DNA from: Candidatus Nitrotoga arctica
GTDB taxonomy: Bacteria; Pseudomonadota; Gammaproteobacteria; Burkholderiales; Gallionellaceae
DNA length: 64,000 nucleotides
Assembly (NCBI RefSeq): GCF_918378365.1
Contig: NZ_OU912926.1
Location: 2,170,001-2,234,000, forward strand
Reading direction: 5' to 3'
The translations under genes and the position numbers were made by a program. This document shows positions 55,201 to 63,536 of this stretch, piece by piece; within the stretch, counting starts at the first letter, position 1; the number at the start of each line of letters is the position of its first letter. The notes beneath the pieces were generated by a model. The model did no database searches and had not been told where the DNA came from. It saw only the letters and a program-made list of their open reading frames with translations.

Positions 55201-55674
55201 TGGCCAACGCACTGCAAAAACAGCTCCCAGAATGCTGCCGAGAAACTCAGCAATTACATCGTTGATGGATACCGTTCGGGGCGGGAAAAATAGTTGCGCA
55301 AATTCAACTGTTACGGCCAAAGTGAACGAAAACAGAAGCGAACCGATAAATGCCAAGACAAGTGTGCGATGCGTCTTGAAACGCGTAAATAGGGTGACGG
55401 TGAGGAAACCAACGGGTACGTAGAGCACGCCATTCGCGACCCAGTCGGCACGTCCTTGGGTTCCGACGTTGAGTAGACTGATATGCTGAAACATTTCCCA
55501 TGCCTGATCCCAGGGTCGTGGATGAAAATCCAGAGGTACCAAGCTACCGTATATCACAAACAGGGTGTATACAATGGCAAGAGCCAGTATAGAAAAACGA
55601 GCGGAGGAAATGCTGAGCGAGTCACCACCCGACTTTTGCTGGAGATATTTCGGAGTTGCATGCAAGTCAGGCAT
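52294..55674 (-). CDS. giant VanZ / O-antigen-ligase fusion membrane protein
   Basis: An 1126-residue polytopic protein. Residues ~30-310 hold two VanZ-like units (VYTLFVIYGSLVPLDFHPRP, VANGVLYVPVGFLTV; EIAQFFIVSGISQGLSVFT), perhaps a third to ~460. From ~510 to ~820 it resembles an O-antigen ligase/polymerase (Wzy/WaaL type: RVTGPFSQMHTGGADIESFL, VTFSRIGYVAFGIAMALALL). Residues ~870-1000 form a soluble beta-rich insert ending in GNGEFSMGLDRWFF, like carbohydrate-binding modules, before the last helices. It probably acts on lipid-linked glycans in the inner membrane. No glycosyltransferase or export genes flank it, so it is an orphan. No clear SD before ATG 55674. Confidence 0.8.
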   Translation of the reverse strand: MPDLHATPKYLQQKSGGDSLSISSARFSILALAIVYTLFVIYGSLVPLDFHPRPWDQAWEMFQHISLLNVGTQGRADWVANGVLYVPVGFLTVTLFTRFKTHRTLVLAFIGSLLFSFTLAVTVEFAQLFFPPRTVSINDVIAEFLGSILGAVFAVRWPDRFMSFLSTLMGNPDRLVAHLLKAYAIGYVAFSLFPYDFLVSVPELEWKLHSDGWGWLVASESVRGNIALPLAKLFAETLAVVPLGLILCQLTIRGRPWSFTRAFVVGAVLGLIIEIAQFFIVSGISQGLSVFTRATGICLGALFWRHRTRLHLSRLASEFRRFGLPMGILYLIALTAVNGWFEHRWIGNDFAMSILNDIHFLPFYYHYYSTEQVALLSLTSICLLYAPIGILAWASWNPPGLAMLMAMLLAGFMETSKLYLETLHPDPTNILLAGFSAWATAKLVNRLASAPTISAEISKHIDSPMTAASTYPMRSRPYVSETEAPKAKAPAINNKMSDTTVSAVPLIMLKRPSLIGYAVLIAGLASVGWGVATFPSQPALLAALFAGYAVLLWYRPQLIFIVVPAALAFFDLAPWSGRFYFDEFDFLLLTSVTVGYVRLPPARRHSPRDLLFLSLAALLGLSYAIGILCALLPWQTLEANSFTNYYSPYNALRIAKGALWAFLIYGLLGRLASIGQDVRGLFARGMVAGLAGTIVMLAWERFVFPGLFNFTDVYRVTGPFSQMHTGGADIESFLTLSTPFLVVLLFERRSWVTRLTGTALLVGATYGVMVTFSRIGYVAFGIAMALALLMAMAKSDNRVRTSFFKRGMAAFVLVILALAVAVPIFKGPFTQTRMSQAGVDLEVRLAHWADALQMRDPGWPTALFGMGIGRYPETHSWRSEENRAATYRLGSETGNTFLRLGTGSPLYVEQFVTIEPQRDYLLSLNARSDQPNTQVSVSICEKWLLTSARCTLKSIDVTGNGRWQSVQTRLQSGDVGSGRWYASRPVKLSIYNSNAHAVVDVDNVRVQSMDGGNLLGNGEFSMGLDRWFFTVDNDRPWHIWSLPIQVLFDQGWLGLVALTFFVVVGLWRAGRDTWRGDAIAGAMLASSIGFLVIGTLDSLVDSPRLILLFLLLIRFCWGARMNPPAS

Positions 55675-56430
55675 AAATTAATTTTTATATTTGGTGACGT
55701 TGTAATTTCAAGGTCTTTGATCGTTAAGCATAACCATCAAGATGGGTACTCACACTGGTGCGCGCGTCTATAACGATATCCTGTCGTTGCCTGCAGTTGA
55801 AATCGTGATCCCAATCTGCTAACGAATACATATAAGCATCTATCTGCCGCCCTTCCCAAACTTGTTAAACCCGCGATCTTATTGGCGGTGGTGAACCTCG
55901 TTGGACTAAACCTTGGAGAACCGAACCTATGGGGATTGTAAGGTTTTGAAGTGTGGCGTCAACCAACCCATCTTTAACTCCCCCCAAAGAACCATCTTTC
56001 CTAATCATGCAATTAGCGCGTACTGATATTTTTACAAGCGTATTTGCTCGTTATTTTCGTCAGCCAACCAGTTTTTTGATTCCTCCGAGTGCAGGGTTTA
56101 TCCCCAGTGCTTGATAAATTGCCAGCAACACGGCTTCCGCAAATGTACTTTTGCGGACATGTATTATTAGACCATCCGTGCACCGCAAGCTGAAAGTTCA
56201 CAGGGAGGGTTAAATCATCTCCTTAAAGACTACCTGTAAAGCACCTCTCTTCCATTTATCGAATCCGTCGAAAATCAGTTTGTTGTAAACTAAAAGCATC
56301 CGCAATTCATTTCGATCCCCTGCAGGTCTTTTGGCAGGATGAAAATCGAGATGTCAGGATTGTTCGGCTTTCCTGAATTTTTTAAATGAATCAAGTTGGC
56401 AGTTTTATAAACTGCCAACGGAGTAGCGTT
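55675..56430. other. intergenic region upstream of the porin gene
   Basis: About 750 bases, mostly without coding character. A minus-strand frame at 56013-56201 is unsupported. The region should contain promoters for the leftward VanZ fusion and the rightward porin, and ends in the hairpin at 56395-56419. Confidence 0.45.
56395..56419 (+). promoter_or_regulatory. leader hairpin abutting the porin ribosome binding site
   Basis: GTTGGCAG - TTTTATAAA - CTGCCAAC is a perfect 8-bp inverted repeat with a 9-nt loop. The SD GGAG (56420-56423) begins at the very next base. It may be an operator or an RNA hairpin that affects ribosome access. Function is inferred from position only. Confidence 0.45.
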
Positions 56431-57753
56431 ATGGACATTCATCGTACGATCCCTCATTGGCTACTGGCTTGTATTGCGACTCACTTCGGGCTTTCTCTCG
56501 CCTATGGGGTAGAGGAAAGTTGGAACGCCAAGTTCCAGACTACCTACGTCTGGCAGAGCAAAGCGCCATTCAATGCCGCCTACAGCGGACGCAACAGCCT
56601 CTCTACGGAGCGGGAAAAAAGCTATTCCTTCACCGGAACCGCCTTCCTCGGCATGCGGCCATGGGCGGGAGGCGAGTTGTATTTCAACCCGGAAGTGGTT
56701 CAAGGCGTCCCGCTCTCCAACCTCACGGGACTGGGCGGATTAACCAATGGCGAAATCGCCCGCACCTCTGGGCCCAAGCCAAAACTTTACATGGCACGGG
56801 CCTTCTTGCGCCAAAGCTGGGGATTGGGTGAGATACAAGATGCAGTTGATTCTGGTGCCAATCAACTGGCCGGGAAAGTTCACCAGCGCCTAATAGCCCT
56901 CACCGTGGGCAAACTTTCGGTAACGGATCTATTCGACAACAACGTTTACAGCCACGATCCGCGGACCCAGTTTATCAACTGGTCTCTCATGACCGCGGGC
57001 GCTTACGACTATGCAGCCGATGCGCGTGGTTATTCCTGGGGCGCCGCGCTGGAATATTATTACGACGACTGGGCCATACGCGCTGGCCGCTTCATCCAGC
57101 CTAAAGTGCCTAACCAGCTCGTCCTGGATCCGAATATATTCAGTCACTACGGCGATCAGATCGAAGTGGGGCATGGGCATGTGCTTATCGGTCAACCGGG
57201 CAAGATACGTCTGCTGGCCTTCCGCAACCGCACCTTGATGTCACGCTTCCAGGATGCGTTGGATTACGCCACGCTCAACGGCGGCGTGCCGAATATCAAC
57301 AATGTGCGTAACGGTGAACAGATAAAATACGGCTTTGGCCTCAATCTGGAACAACAGCTAATCCAAAATGTGGGTATGTTCGGCCGCGCCAGTTGGGCAG
57401 ACGGTAAAACAGAAACCTACGCCTTTACCGAAATAGACAATTCACTTGCTGCAGGGGCAGTCGTCCAAGGCAGTGCCTGGGGTCGTATTCAGGACAGCAT
57501 GGGCATCGCACTCGTGCAAAATGGACTGTCGCGTCAACGACGCGACTACTTGGCCGCCGGCGGCATCAGTTTCTTCATTGGCGACGGCGCTCTCAAATAC
57601 CGACGGGAAAATATTCTCGAAACCTACTACAGTCTTGGCGCTATCAAAAACACCTGGCTTACACTGGACTACCAACACATCCGCAATCCCGCGTACAACA
57701 CCGACCGTGGGCCGGTTTCCATCGGTGCTGTTCGATTGCGTGGGGTGTTTTAA
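56431..57753 (+). CDS. OprB-like outer-membrane porin
   Basis: A 440-residue protein with a signal peptide (WLLACIATHFGLSLAYG) and a beta-barrel pattern of alternating aromatic strands, matching carbohydrate-selective porin OprB relatives: AKFQTTYVWQSKAPFNAAYS, GGELYFNPEVVQG, VGKLSVTDLFDNNVYSHDPR, ending in a C-terminal Phe (RLRGVF), as outer-membrane barrels do. ATG 56431 has GGAG 7 nt upstream. It converges on the modA-like gene 60 bp away. In this setting it may pass small solutes or oxyanions, but the substrate is not shown by sequence. Confidence 0.85.
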   Translation: MDIHRTIPHWLLACIATHFGLSLAYGVEESWNAKFQTTYVWQSKAPFNAAYSGRNSLSTEREKSYSFTGTAFLGMRPWAGGELYFNPEVVQGVPLSNLTGLGGLTNGEIARTSGPKPKLYMARAFLRQSWGLGEIQDAVDSGANQLAGKVHQRLIALTVGKLSVTDLFDNNVYSHDPRTQFINWSLMTAGAYDYAADARGYSWGAALEYYYDDWAIRAGRFIQPKVPNQLVLDPNIFSHYGDQIEVGHGHVLIGQPGKIRLLAFRNRTLMSRFQDALDYATLNGGVPNINNVRNGEQIKYGFGLNLEQQLIQNVGMFGRASWADGKTETYAFTEIDNSLAAGAVVQGSAWGRIQDSMGIALVQNGLSRQRRDYLAAGGISFFIGDGALKYRRENILETYYSLGAIKNTWLTLDYQHIRNPAYNTDRGPVSIGAVRLRGVF

Positions 57754-57776
57754 GGCTAGCAGCCTATCGGATTTTT
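57753..57776 (+). terminator. possible terminator between porin and modA-like gene
   Basis: AGGCT - AGC - AGCCT, then ATCGGATTTTT. A short stem beginning within the porin stop codon and a delayed T-run; weak. Confidence 0.3.
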
Positions 57777-57812
57777 CTTGCAAACCCACTCTAATCATCA
57801 TGATCGAAATAG

Positions 57813-58646
57813 CTAAGGATTAGGTTTAGCTTCCGCTACAGTGGTAAATCCGTATTGACTGATGATGCCCTGAGCTTGCGGGCTCATAATGAATAAAGCA
57901 AAACGATAAGCAGCATCATGGCTTGCAGCGGTTGAGGTCAGCACCGATAAACCATAATCTGCCCTAATGGCAGCTTCCGCAGGTAATTCAATCATAGTAA
58001 AGGCAGGGTCTGGGGTAGTTTGACGCGAACTGCAATACCCAATTGAGATATCAATTTTATGCTGTTCAAAAAAATAGAGCGGAGCGGTTTTTCCTGCGGG
58101 TACGGGCGGATTTGTCTTGCCTCCACCTAATTGCTGCGCTTTAGCCTGCAATATGGCCTCAGCACTTGGCCGCACCTTATCTATTTTGGAAAACATCATC
58201 CAAGTGTAATCTCCGCCGGGATCAGATTTAGGAGTTGATGTTCCTAGCCCGACTTTTGGATCCAGTAGCCGATCCACAAAATTTTCCTTGGTCAGGCCGA
58301 ATTCTGGCAGAGCTTTTGCGCACAATCGATTACGTGCCATCACTACAGGGGGCGTTGCCAAGCCTTTATCCGCCAGCTTTTGCGGGTGCGCCATATTGGC
58401 GGAAGCAAATATATCTGCTGGCTCACCCTGCTCTATGCGCTCCAATAACAACCCAGCCGGGCCAAAATCAGCTTGCACGGCTTCGCCGGTTTTTTCCTGA
58501 TAGGCCTTAATGACAGCAGTCAGGGCACCAGTAAGGCTACCTGCTGCCAGCACCTTAATTGGCGGGGCTGCCAAGACATGGGGTGAGACTATTGCCAACC
58601 AGGAAAGCATAGCCAAGGTAAAGTGAAAGCTTTTAAGTTTTAGCAT
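57813..58646 (-). CDS. ModA-like periplasmic oxyanion-binding protein
   Basis: A 277-residue substrate-binding protein of the ModA/WtpA-like fold. A signal peptide (FTLAMLSWLAIVSPHVLA) is followed by the ModA opening VLAAGSLTGALTAVIKAYQE, GEPADIFASANMAHPQKLAD and GTSTPKSDPGGDYTWMMF. GAAGG lies 6 nt before ATG 58646. It is encoded 55 bp downstream of a TonB-dependent receptor in the same direction, and no ModB/ModC genes follow it. Molybdate or tungstate are the likeliest ligands given the ModE-like site upstream of the receptor; related proteins bind other anions. Confidence 0.85.
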   Translation of the reverse strand: MLKLKSFHFTLAMLSWLAIVSPHVLAAPPIKVLAAGSLTGALTAVIKAYQEKTGEAVQADFGPAGLLLERIEQGEPADIFASANMAHPQKLADKGLATPPVVMARNRLCAKALPEFGLTKENFVDRLLDPKVGLGTSTPKSDPGGDYTWMMFSKIDKVRPSAEAILQAKAQQLGGGKTNPPVPAGKTAPLYFFEQHKIDISIGYCSSRQTTPDPAFTMIELPAEAAIRADYGLSVLTSTAASHDAAYRFALFIMSPQAQGIISQYGFTTVAEAKPNP

Positions 58647-58701
58647 AAGTAACCTTCGCAATGTAATTTAATGATGTAATTTAATATCGACTTCACCTGA
58701 A

Positions 58702-60825
58702 TCAGAAATCTATCTGTAATGAGGCACGCAGGGTGCGCGGCGCGCCTAAAGTGCCGGTACCATTGCCGGTTGCGCTAAAACCGTTTTGGCCATTGGGCGT
58801 AATATTGGCCCAGTAGCGCTCATTGGCGAGATTATAAAGAGTCAGGTTCCAGCTCGCTGCTTTGCCCATTATTTGGCTGTAATAACGTGCGCCCACATCT
58901 ACTGTCGTAAAACCCGCCACCGAATAAGTGTTGGTATGATTTCCTGGGCGGCTTGTCGCATTCGCAATATGTAGATTGACCGATAGGCCGGGCGCCGCCG
59001 CAATGCGATAATCAAGCAATACACTGCTTACTACCTTGGATAAACCCAGAATCTGCTTGCCTTCAGTGGCAGCAGTTAGTGTATTTTCAAGACGTGGATC
59101 AAGGAAAGTTACGCCACTGTATATCGTCAGGTCTCGGGTTAAGGTACCGTTAGCGGTTAATTCCAGGCCATTATTTATCTGGTCGCCTTGCACCCTGAAT
59201 ACGCCATCTGCTCCAATATAGGGATAAGGTCGCTCAACGCGGAAGAGTGCCGCAGTCAAATTCATTTTCGCAATACTGACTTTATAGCCTAATTCCCACT
59301 GCTTGCTACGATACGGCGCCAATATCGCTTGCGGATTATTGGGCACTGGATCTGCCTGCTGCAGGCTGTCCGCATAAGACCCATACACCGTCATATTGCT
59401 TTGCGGCTTATAAGAAAGGATGGCGTTGGTACTAATGCCATCCTTGTCATAGCGGCTGGTGTCCACGCCAGCTTTGTTATTGCTGCGTGCTGTGATCCAG
59501 CTTTGGCTGGCAATCAGCGTTGCTGACCATTGCTTATTGAAGCTAATGGTATCGCCTATGTTGAGAGACTGCTGGCGCGTGGTCTGGGATTTATAACGAT
59601 CTTTGAAATCTGGAAATACTGGCTCATTGAAAATAACAGGATTATCCAGGCTGGCGCTTCCAAGAGTAATTGCACCTATCTTGTTGGGTGTATAGCGATC
59701 CCAAGTAAATCCAGTGCTGGAAAATATCAGATCATGCGTCCAATCTCCGGTTTTAGCATGACCATTGAGCGCGATCGTATTACTGAGAATACGATCCAGA
59801 CTGAAAGTCGTCGTAGCGGCTGTCGTAGTGTAGCTCCCTGCATTATTTGTCAGTGTATTGGTGGGTACGGTCGAAGCACGATCACTATCTTGTTGCAACA
59901 AGCCCGCCGATATTTGCCAGTCAGCGTTAAAACTATGCTTAAGTTTACCGCTGAAAGTTTTCGTAATATTGTTATCACCGCCAAAAGGCTGGCCATAACC
60001 CACCCGCGTGGGATCAGGCGCTGAAGGAAAACGCACATTGTCGTTCTGCAAGCTAAAAGTTCCGGGAAAACCCATGCTGAGGTAATGGTAGCGACTGGCA
60101 TTCAGCTCCAATTTGGTGACATCGGTAAAATTGACATCCACTGCCAGACTCACCAGCTTACGTTCAAGCCGACTACGGTCAACGTAACCCTCGCCGGTAT
60201 CATTCAATAAATTAAGGCGGTAACCAAACACTTTTCCCTTATCCACATAACCGCCCAAATCGACACTGCCCAGAGCCGCGCTCTGCGTGCCATAGCCCAC
60301 ACCGATCCGCCTCCGAGGCTCATCAGTCGGACGCTTTATTACATAATTGAAGGTACCAGCCGGATTAGAAGGCCCATAGATCGCTCCTGCCAACCCATTC
60401 AACACTTCGATGCGCTCAAACTGCTCAATGGGATAATCGGTAGTGGCTGCGATATTCATACCGTCGATGCGTGTATTCTGTACCACGCCAGCTTGCAGGC
60501 CACGCGTTTGCGGCCGAATATTCTCGCCCTGAACGGATGGCAAATAACGAAAAGCTTCACGCACGCTTTTAAACTGCTGGTTTCGCATCAGCTCCGCGGG
60601 AATCACATCGATCGCATAAGGAGTATCCAACAACGATTTTTCACTTAAGGGGCCAATTTTTACTTTGTCTGTGCGGTAATCCGAATCAACTTTTTTTCCG
60701 CTGACTTTAATTTCACCCAAGAAAGCTGGGTCTTCTTCCGCTAAAACCGTGACAGATAAACCCATATTAGTAGAAAGAACGGCCAGAAAAATAATCCGTC
60801 GAGAAGAAAAAAGCTTGTTTGGCAT
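58702..60825 (-). CDS. TonB-dependent outer-membrane receptor
   Basis: A 707-residue receptor in the siderophore-receptor size class. Signal peptide ~1-29, plug domain ~50-165 (LDTPYAIDVIPAELMRNQQF, TRIDGMNIAATTDYPIEQFE, GAIYGPSNPAGTFNYVIKRP) and a 22-strand barrel ending DF. It imports a ligand across the outer membrane with TonB/ExbBD energy. It shares a transcript with a ModA-like binding protein and is preceded by a ModE-like palindrome 58 bp before its start. That context suggests a molybdenum- or tungsten-related ligand rather than ferric siderophore; this is inference. No strong SD precedes ATG 60825. Confidence 0.9.
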   Translation of the reverse strand: MPNKLFSSRRIIFLAVLSTNMGLSVTVLAEEDPAFLGEIKVSGKKVDSDYRTDKVKIGPLSEKSLLDTPYAIDVIPAELMRNQQFKSVREAFRYLPSVQGENIRPQTRGLQAGVVQNTRIDGMNIAATTDYPIEQFERIEVLNGLAGAIYGPSNPAGTFNYVIKRPTDEPRRRIGVGYGTQSAALGSVDLGGYVDKGKVFGYRLNLLNDTGEGYVDRSRLERKLVSLAVDVNFTDVTKLELNASRYHYLSMGFPGTFSLQNDNVRFPSAPDPTRVGYGQPFGGDNNITKTFSGKLKHSFNADWQISAGLLQQDSDRASTVPTNTLTNNAGSYTTTAATTTFSLDRILSNTIALNGHAKTGDWTHDLIFSSTGFTWDRYTPNKIGAITLGSASLDNPVIFNEPVFPDFKDRYKSQTTRQQSLNIGDTISFNKQWSATLIASQSWITARSNNKAGVDTSRYDKDGISTNAILSYKPQSNMTVYGSYADSLQQADPVPNNPQAILAPYRSKQWELGYKVSIAKMNLTAALFRVERPYPYIGADGVFRVQGDQINNGLELTANGTLTRDLTIYSGVTFLDPRLENTLTAATEGKQILGLSKVVSSVLLDYRIAAAPGLSVNLHIANATSRPGNHTNTYSVAGFTTVDVGARYYSQIMGKAASWNLTLYNLANERYWANITPNGQNGFSATGNGTGTLGAPRTLRASLQIDF

Positions 60826-60882
60826 ATAGGCTCGCGATGAGAAATGATGGGGAATTTACCCAAATCCAGCCTACAGATCAGG

Positions 60883-60912
60883 AATCGTTATATTTTAATG
60901 TATATAACGATT
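60883..60912 (-). promoter_or_regulatory. ModE-like operator upstream of the TonB receptor
   Basis: AATCGTTATAT (60883-60893) and ATATAACGATT (60902-60912) form a perfect 11-bp inverted repeat with an 8-bp spacer. The half-site resembles the CGTTATAT...ATATAACG pattern of operators bound by the molybdate-responsive repressor ModE. It lies 58-87 bp upstream of the receptor start, in promoter position. No modE gene is in the window. Confidence 0.7.
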
Positions 60913-61452
60913 ATTAACCAATCAATTCTGACAGTCACAAATTCTGAAGCCGGATTTCTGGAATTAAAAACCAAAGTTCCTACTAAAAAATCTGAAATTA
61001 AATTTCAGAATCAATCATTATGCAAAACATAATTAAGCTAAATAAAATGAAACCCACCATTGCAATGGGCGGATGAACAATACATTACCAACGTGCCGAT
61101 ACAGTGGGCAGTACATACGTTTCAGTGTTAATTTGGCTAAACGGCGCTCCAATGTATTGGAGTGGCACATTGATGACTTTCTCTCCCTGAGAGGAGCTCC
61201 AAACGTGATGGAATTTTCTATAGTCTCGGCATGGCCGTGACAGTAGGCGTCAAGATCGACAGCGACGTGGAGACCGTTCGCGCGTAACTTACGTCTTCAG
61301 AGCAGCGAAGGACGGCTCAAAGCCCAAGGACTAAACCGCTCGCGCGGTAATTGGCGCTCCGATTTAGCGCTTGTGGGTAGTTGACAGAAGCGCACCGCTG
61401 CTTATGTTGAGAAGTGAGGCAATCCGCCTCATTTTTCGATAGGAGCAGCATC
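60913..61452. other. region between the ModE-like site and the IS91 module
   Basis: About 540 bases without a gene. It contains a perfect hairpin CTCCAAT-GT-ATTGGAG (61147-61162) and, just before the recombinase SD, TGAGGC-AATCC-GCCTCA followed by TTTTT (61415-61436), which could be a terminator or part of the element end. The left end of the IS91 module must lie here, but I cannot define it. Confidence 0.45.
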
Positions 61453-62328
61453 ATGAACTCAACGACACACCCCCTCAGTCCGTTGCGTCAACGCTTTCTT
61501 GACGACATGCGGATGCGCAAACTTGCCGCCAAGACCCAGAGCGGTTACCTCCGCGCGGTCAGCCGGTTTTATGACTGGCTGAAACGTTCGCCGGATACCG
61601 CAACGGCCGAAGACTTACGGCGTTATCAGATGTACTTGGTCGATCACGGCATGTCGTCGATCTCACTCAACATCACGATAACCGGATTGAAGTTCTTCTT
61701 CAATAGCACCCTTGATCAGCCCGAGTTAATGAGGCACATGCATCCGGTGCGCGAGCCGCGCAAGATTCCAATTGTCTTGAGTCAGGAAGAAGTCGCGCGC
61801 CTGATCGGCTGTGCCGGAAACCTCAAGAACCAAACGGCATTGTCAGTTGCCTACGGCGCGGGACTGCGCGTCAGCGAGGTCGCTGCGCTCAAAGTCAGTG
61901 ATGTCGATAGCGAACGCATGACCCTGCGCATTGAACAGGGCAAAGGCAGCAAGGATCGCTACGCGATGCTCTCCCCCGTCCTGCTGGAGAGCCTGCGGAC
62001 TTGGTGGCGCGCTGCTCGTGCCTCAGGTTGGATGCTCAATGGGGGCTGGTTGTTTCCGGGCCAGGATCCCGCTGACCCGATCAGCACCCGTCAGCTCAAC
62101 CGAGTCATCCATGAGGCGGCCAAGGTCGCCCAGATCGACAAACGCGTCTCGATGCACACCCTGCGTCACAGCTTCGCTACTCACTTGTTGGAACAGAAGG
62201 TGGATATTCGGGTGATTCAGGTTTTGCTGGGGCATAAAAAACTGGAGACGACAGCACTCTATACGCAAGTGGCGACCAAGATTCTGCGCGAAGTGGTCAG
62301 TCCGTTGGATAGCCTGAATTCCATGTAG
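61453..62328 (+). CDS. tyrosine recombinase associated with IS91 transposase
   Basis: A 291-residue tyrosine recombinase with a SAM-like N-terminal domain (KLAAKTQSGYLRAVSRFYDW) and the catalytic set: Arg in GAGLRVSEVAALKVSDVD, Lys region GKGSKDRYAML, HTLRHSFATHLLE, then LGHKKLETTALYTQV with the nucleophile Tyr. AGGAG (61441-61445) precedes ATG 61453. It is 20 bp from an IS91 transposase in the same direction, a pairing known from several IS91-family elements, where the recombinase is thought to help transposition. Intact. Confidence 0.92.
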   Translation: MNSTTHPLSPLRQRFLDDMRMRKLAAKTQSGYLRAVSRFYDWLKRSPDTATAEDLRRYQMYLVDHGMSSISLNITITGLKFFFNSTLDQPELMRHMHPVREPRKIPIVLSQEEVARLIGCAGNLKNQTALSVAYGAGLRVSEVAALKVSDVDSERMTLRIEQGKGSKDRYAMLSPVLLESLRTWWRAARASGWMLNGGWLFPGQDPADPISTRQLNRVIHEAAKVAQIDKRVSMHTLRHSFATHLLEQKVDIRVIQVLLGHKKLETTALYTQVATKILREVVSPLDSLNSM

Positions 62329-62348
62329 ACACCGTGTAACTCACCAGC

Positions 62349-63536
62349 ATGGTGCGTCCCGTACTGGAGGTCGCTGATATCTTCCGCGCCCAGGGTCCGG
62401 CATGGCGAGCAGCTCAGCAAGGGCATTTGAGTTTAGGGCAACTGAAGGTCATGTCAGCCATCGAACAGTGCCGCAGCGCGGCGCTGGGAGGGCATGTGTT
62501 GCATTGTCCAGCGTGTGCGCATGACGAAATCGCGTACAACTCCTGCCGTAACCGGCATTGCCCAAAGTGTCAGGCCAGCGCCGCCAAGCGTTGGCTCGAA
62601 GCCCGTCAGACCGAGCTGTTGCCGGTGGACTATTACCATGTCGTATTCACCTTGCCCGCGCCGATCAGCGCCATCGCTTACACCAACAAGGCGGTGATCT
62701 ATCGTTTACTGTTTGAGGTGGCGGCCGAGACGCTGCATACCATCGCCGCCGATCCCGAGCATCTGGGGGCACGCATTGGGGCAACGTTGGTGCTGCACAC
62801 TTGGGGATCGGCGCTTACACATCATCCTCATGTGCATGGCATTGTTCCCGGCGGTGGGTTGTCATTGGATGGGGAGCGTTGGGTGGCGTGCAAGCCGGGC
62901 TTCTTCTTGTCGGTGCGTGTGTTGTCGCGATTGTTTAGGCGGCGCTTCTTGGAAGAGCTGGCGCAGGTTCATCGTGCTGGTCAATTGCAGTTCTTCGGTG
63001 AGTATGCGCAGCTGAGTGAAGCGACTGCCTTCGCAGAGTGGCTTGCTCCGCTGCGCAAGTGCGAATGGGTGGTATATGCCAAACGCCCCTTTGCCGGACC
63101 TGCGGCAGTGTTGGTGTATCTGTCGCGTTACACCCATCGGGTGGCGATCGCCAATTCTCGCCTGATCGCGCTGGATGAGCGTGGTGTGACTTTTAAGTGG
63201 AAAGATTACCGAGAGACGGGGGGAACACGCCACAAGACGATGACGCTCAAGACCGACGAATTCATGCGGCGCTTTCTATTACATGTGCTGCCCAGTGGAT
63301 TTCACCGTATCCGTCACTACGGCCTGATCGCTAATTCCGGTCGGCGGGAGAATCTTGCACGAGCGCGCGAACTGTTGAATGTGGCACCGGTGGAGCCCAA
63401 AGAGATTGATGTGTCGAACGAAACGGTTACACCGACCTTCGTTTGCCGGGAATGTGGTGCGGCGATGATCGTGACTGGAATATTGGCACGCGCATCAAAC
63501 ATCCGAGCGCCACCACCGTGTCGAGGTGTGACATGA
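62349..63536 (+). CDS. IS91-family transposase (HUH type)
   Basis: A 395-residue rolling-circle transposase. The N-terminal zinc finger is HCPACAHDEIAYNSCRNRHC; the HUH nuclease motif is ALTHHPHVHGIVPGGG. The catalytic Tyr lies in VYLSRYTHRVAIANSRL, and a second Cys pair is near the C-terminus (FVCRECGAAM). Length is normal for IS91; the last residues (IRAPPPCRGVT) look unusual and may run into flanking sequence. Follows its partner recombinase by 20 bp. Confidence 0.92.
   Translation: MVRPVLEVADIFRAQGPAWRAAQQGHLSLGQLKVMSAIEQCRSAALGGHVLHCPACAHDEIAYNSCRNRHCPKCQASAAKRWLEARQTELLPVDYYHVVFTLPAPISAIAYTNKAVIYRLLFEVAAETLHTIAADPEHLGARIGATLVLHTWGSALTHHPHVHGIVPGGGLSLDGERWVACKPGFFLSVRVLSRLFRRRFLEELAQVHRAGQLQFFGEYAQLSEATAFAEWLAPLRKCEWVVYAKRPFAGPAAVLVYLSRYTHRVAIANSRLIALDERGVTFKWKDYRETGGTRHKTMTLKTDEFMRRFLLHVLPSGFHRIRHYGLIANSGRRENLARARELLNVAPVEPKEIDVSNETVTPTFVCRECGAAMIVTGILARASNIRAPPPCRGVT

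Noticed and set aside
56013..56201. 62-codon minus-strand open frame upstream of the porin
   Set aside because: No ribosome binding site, no recognised family, in a region that should hold promoters.
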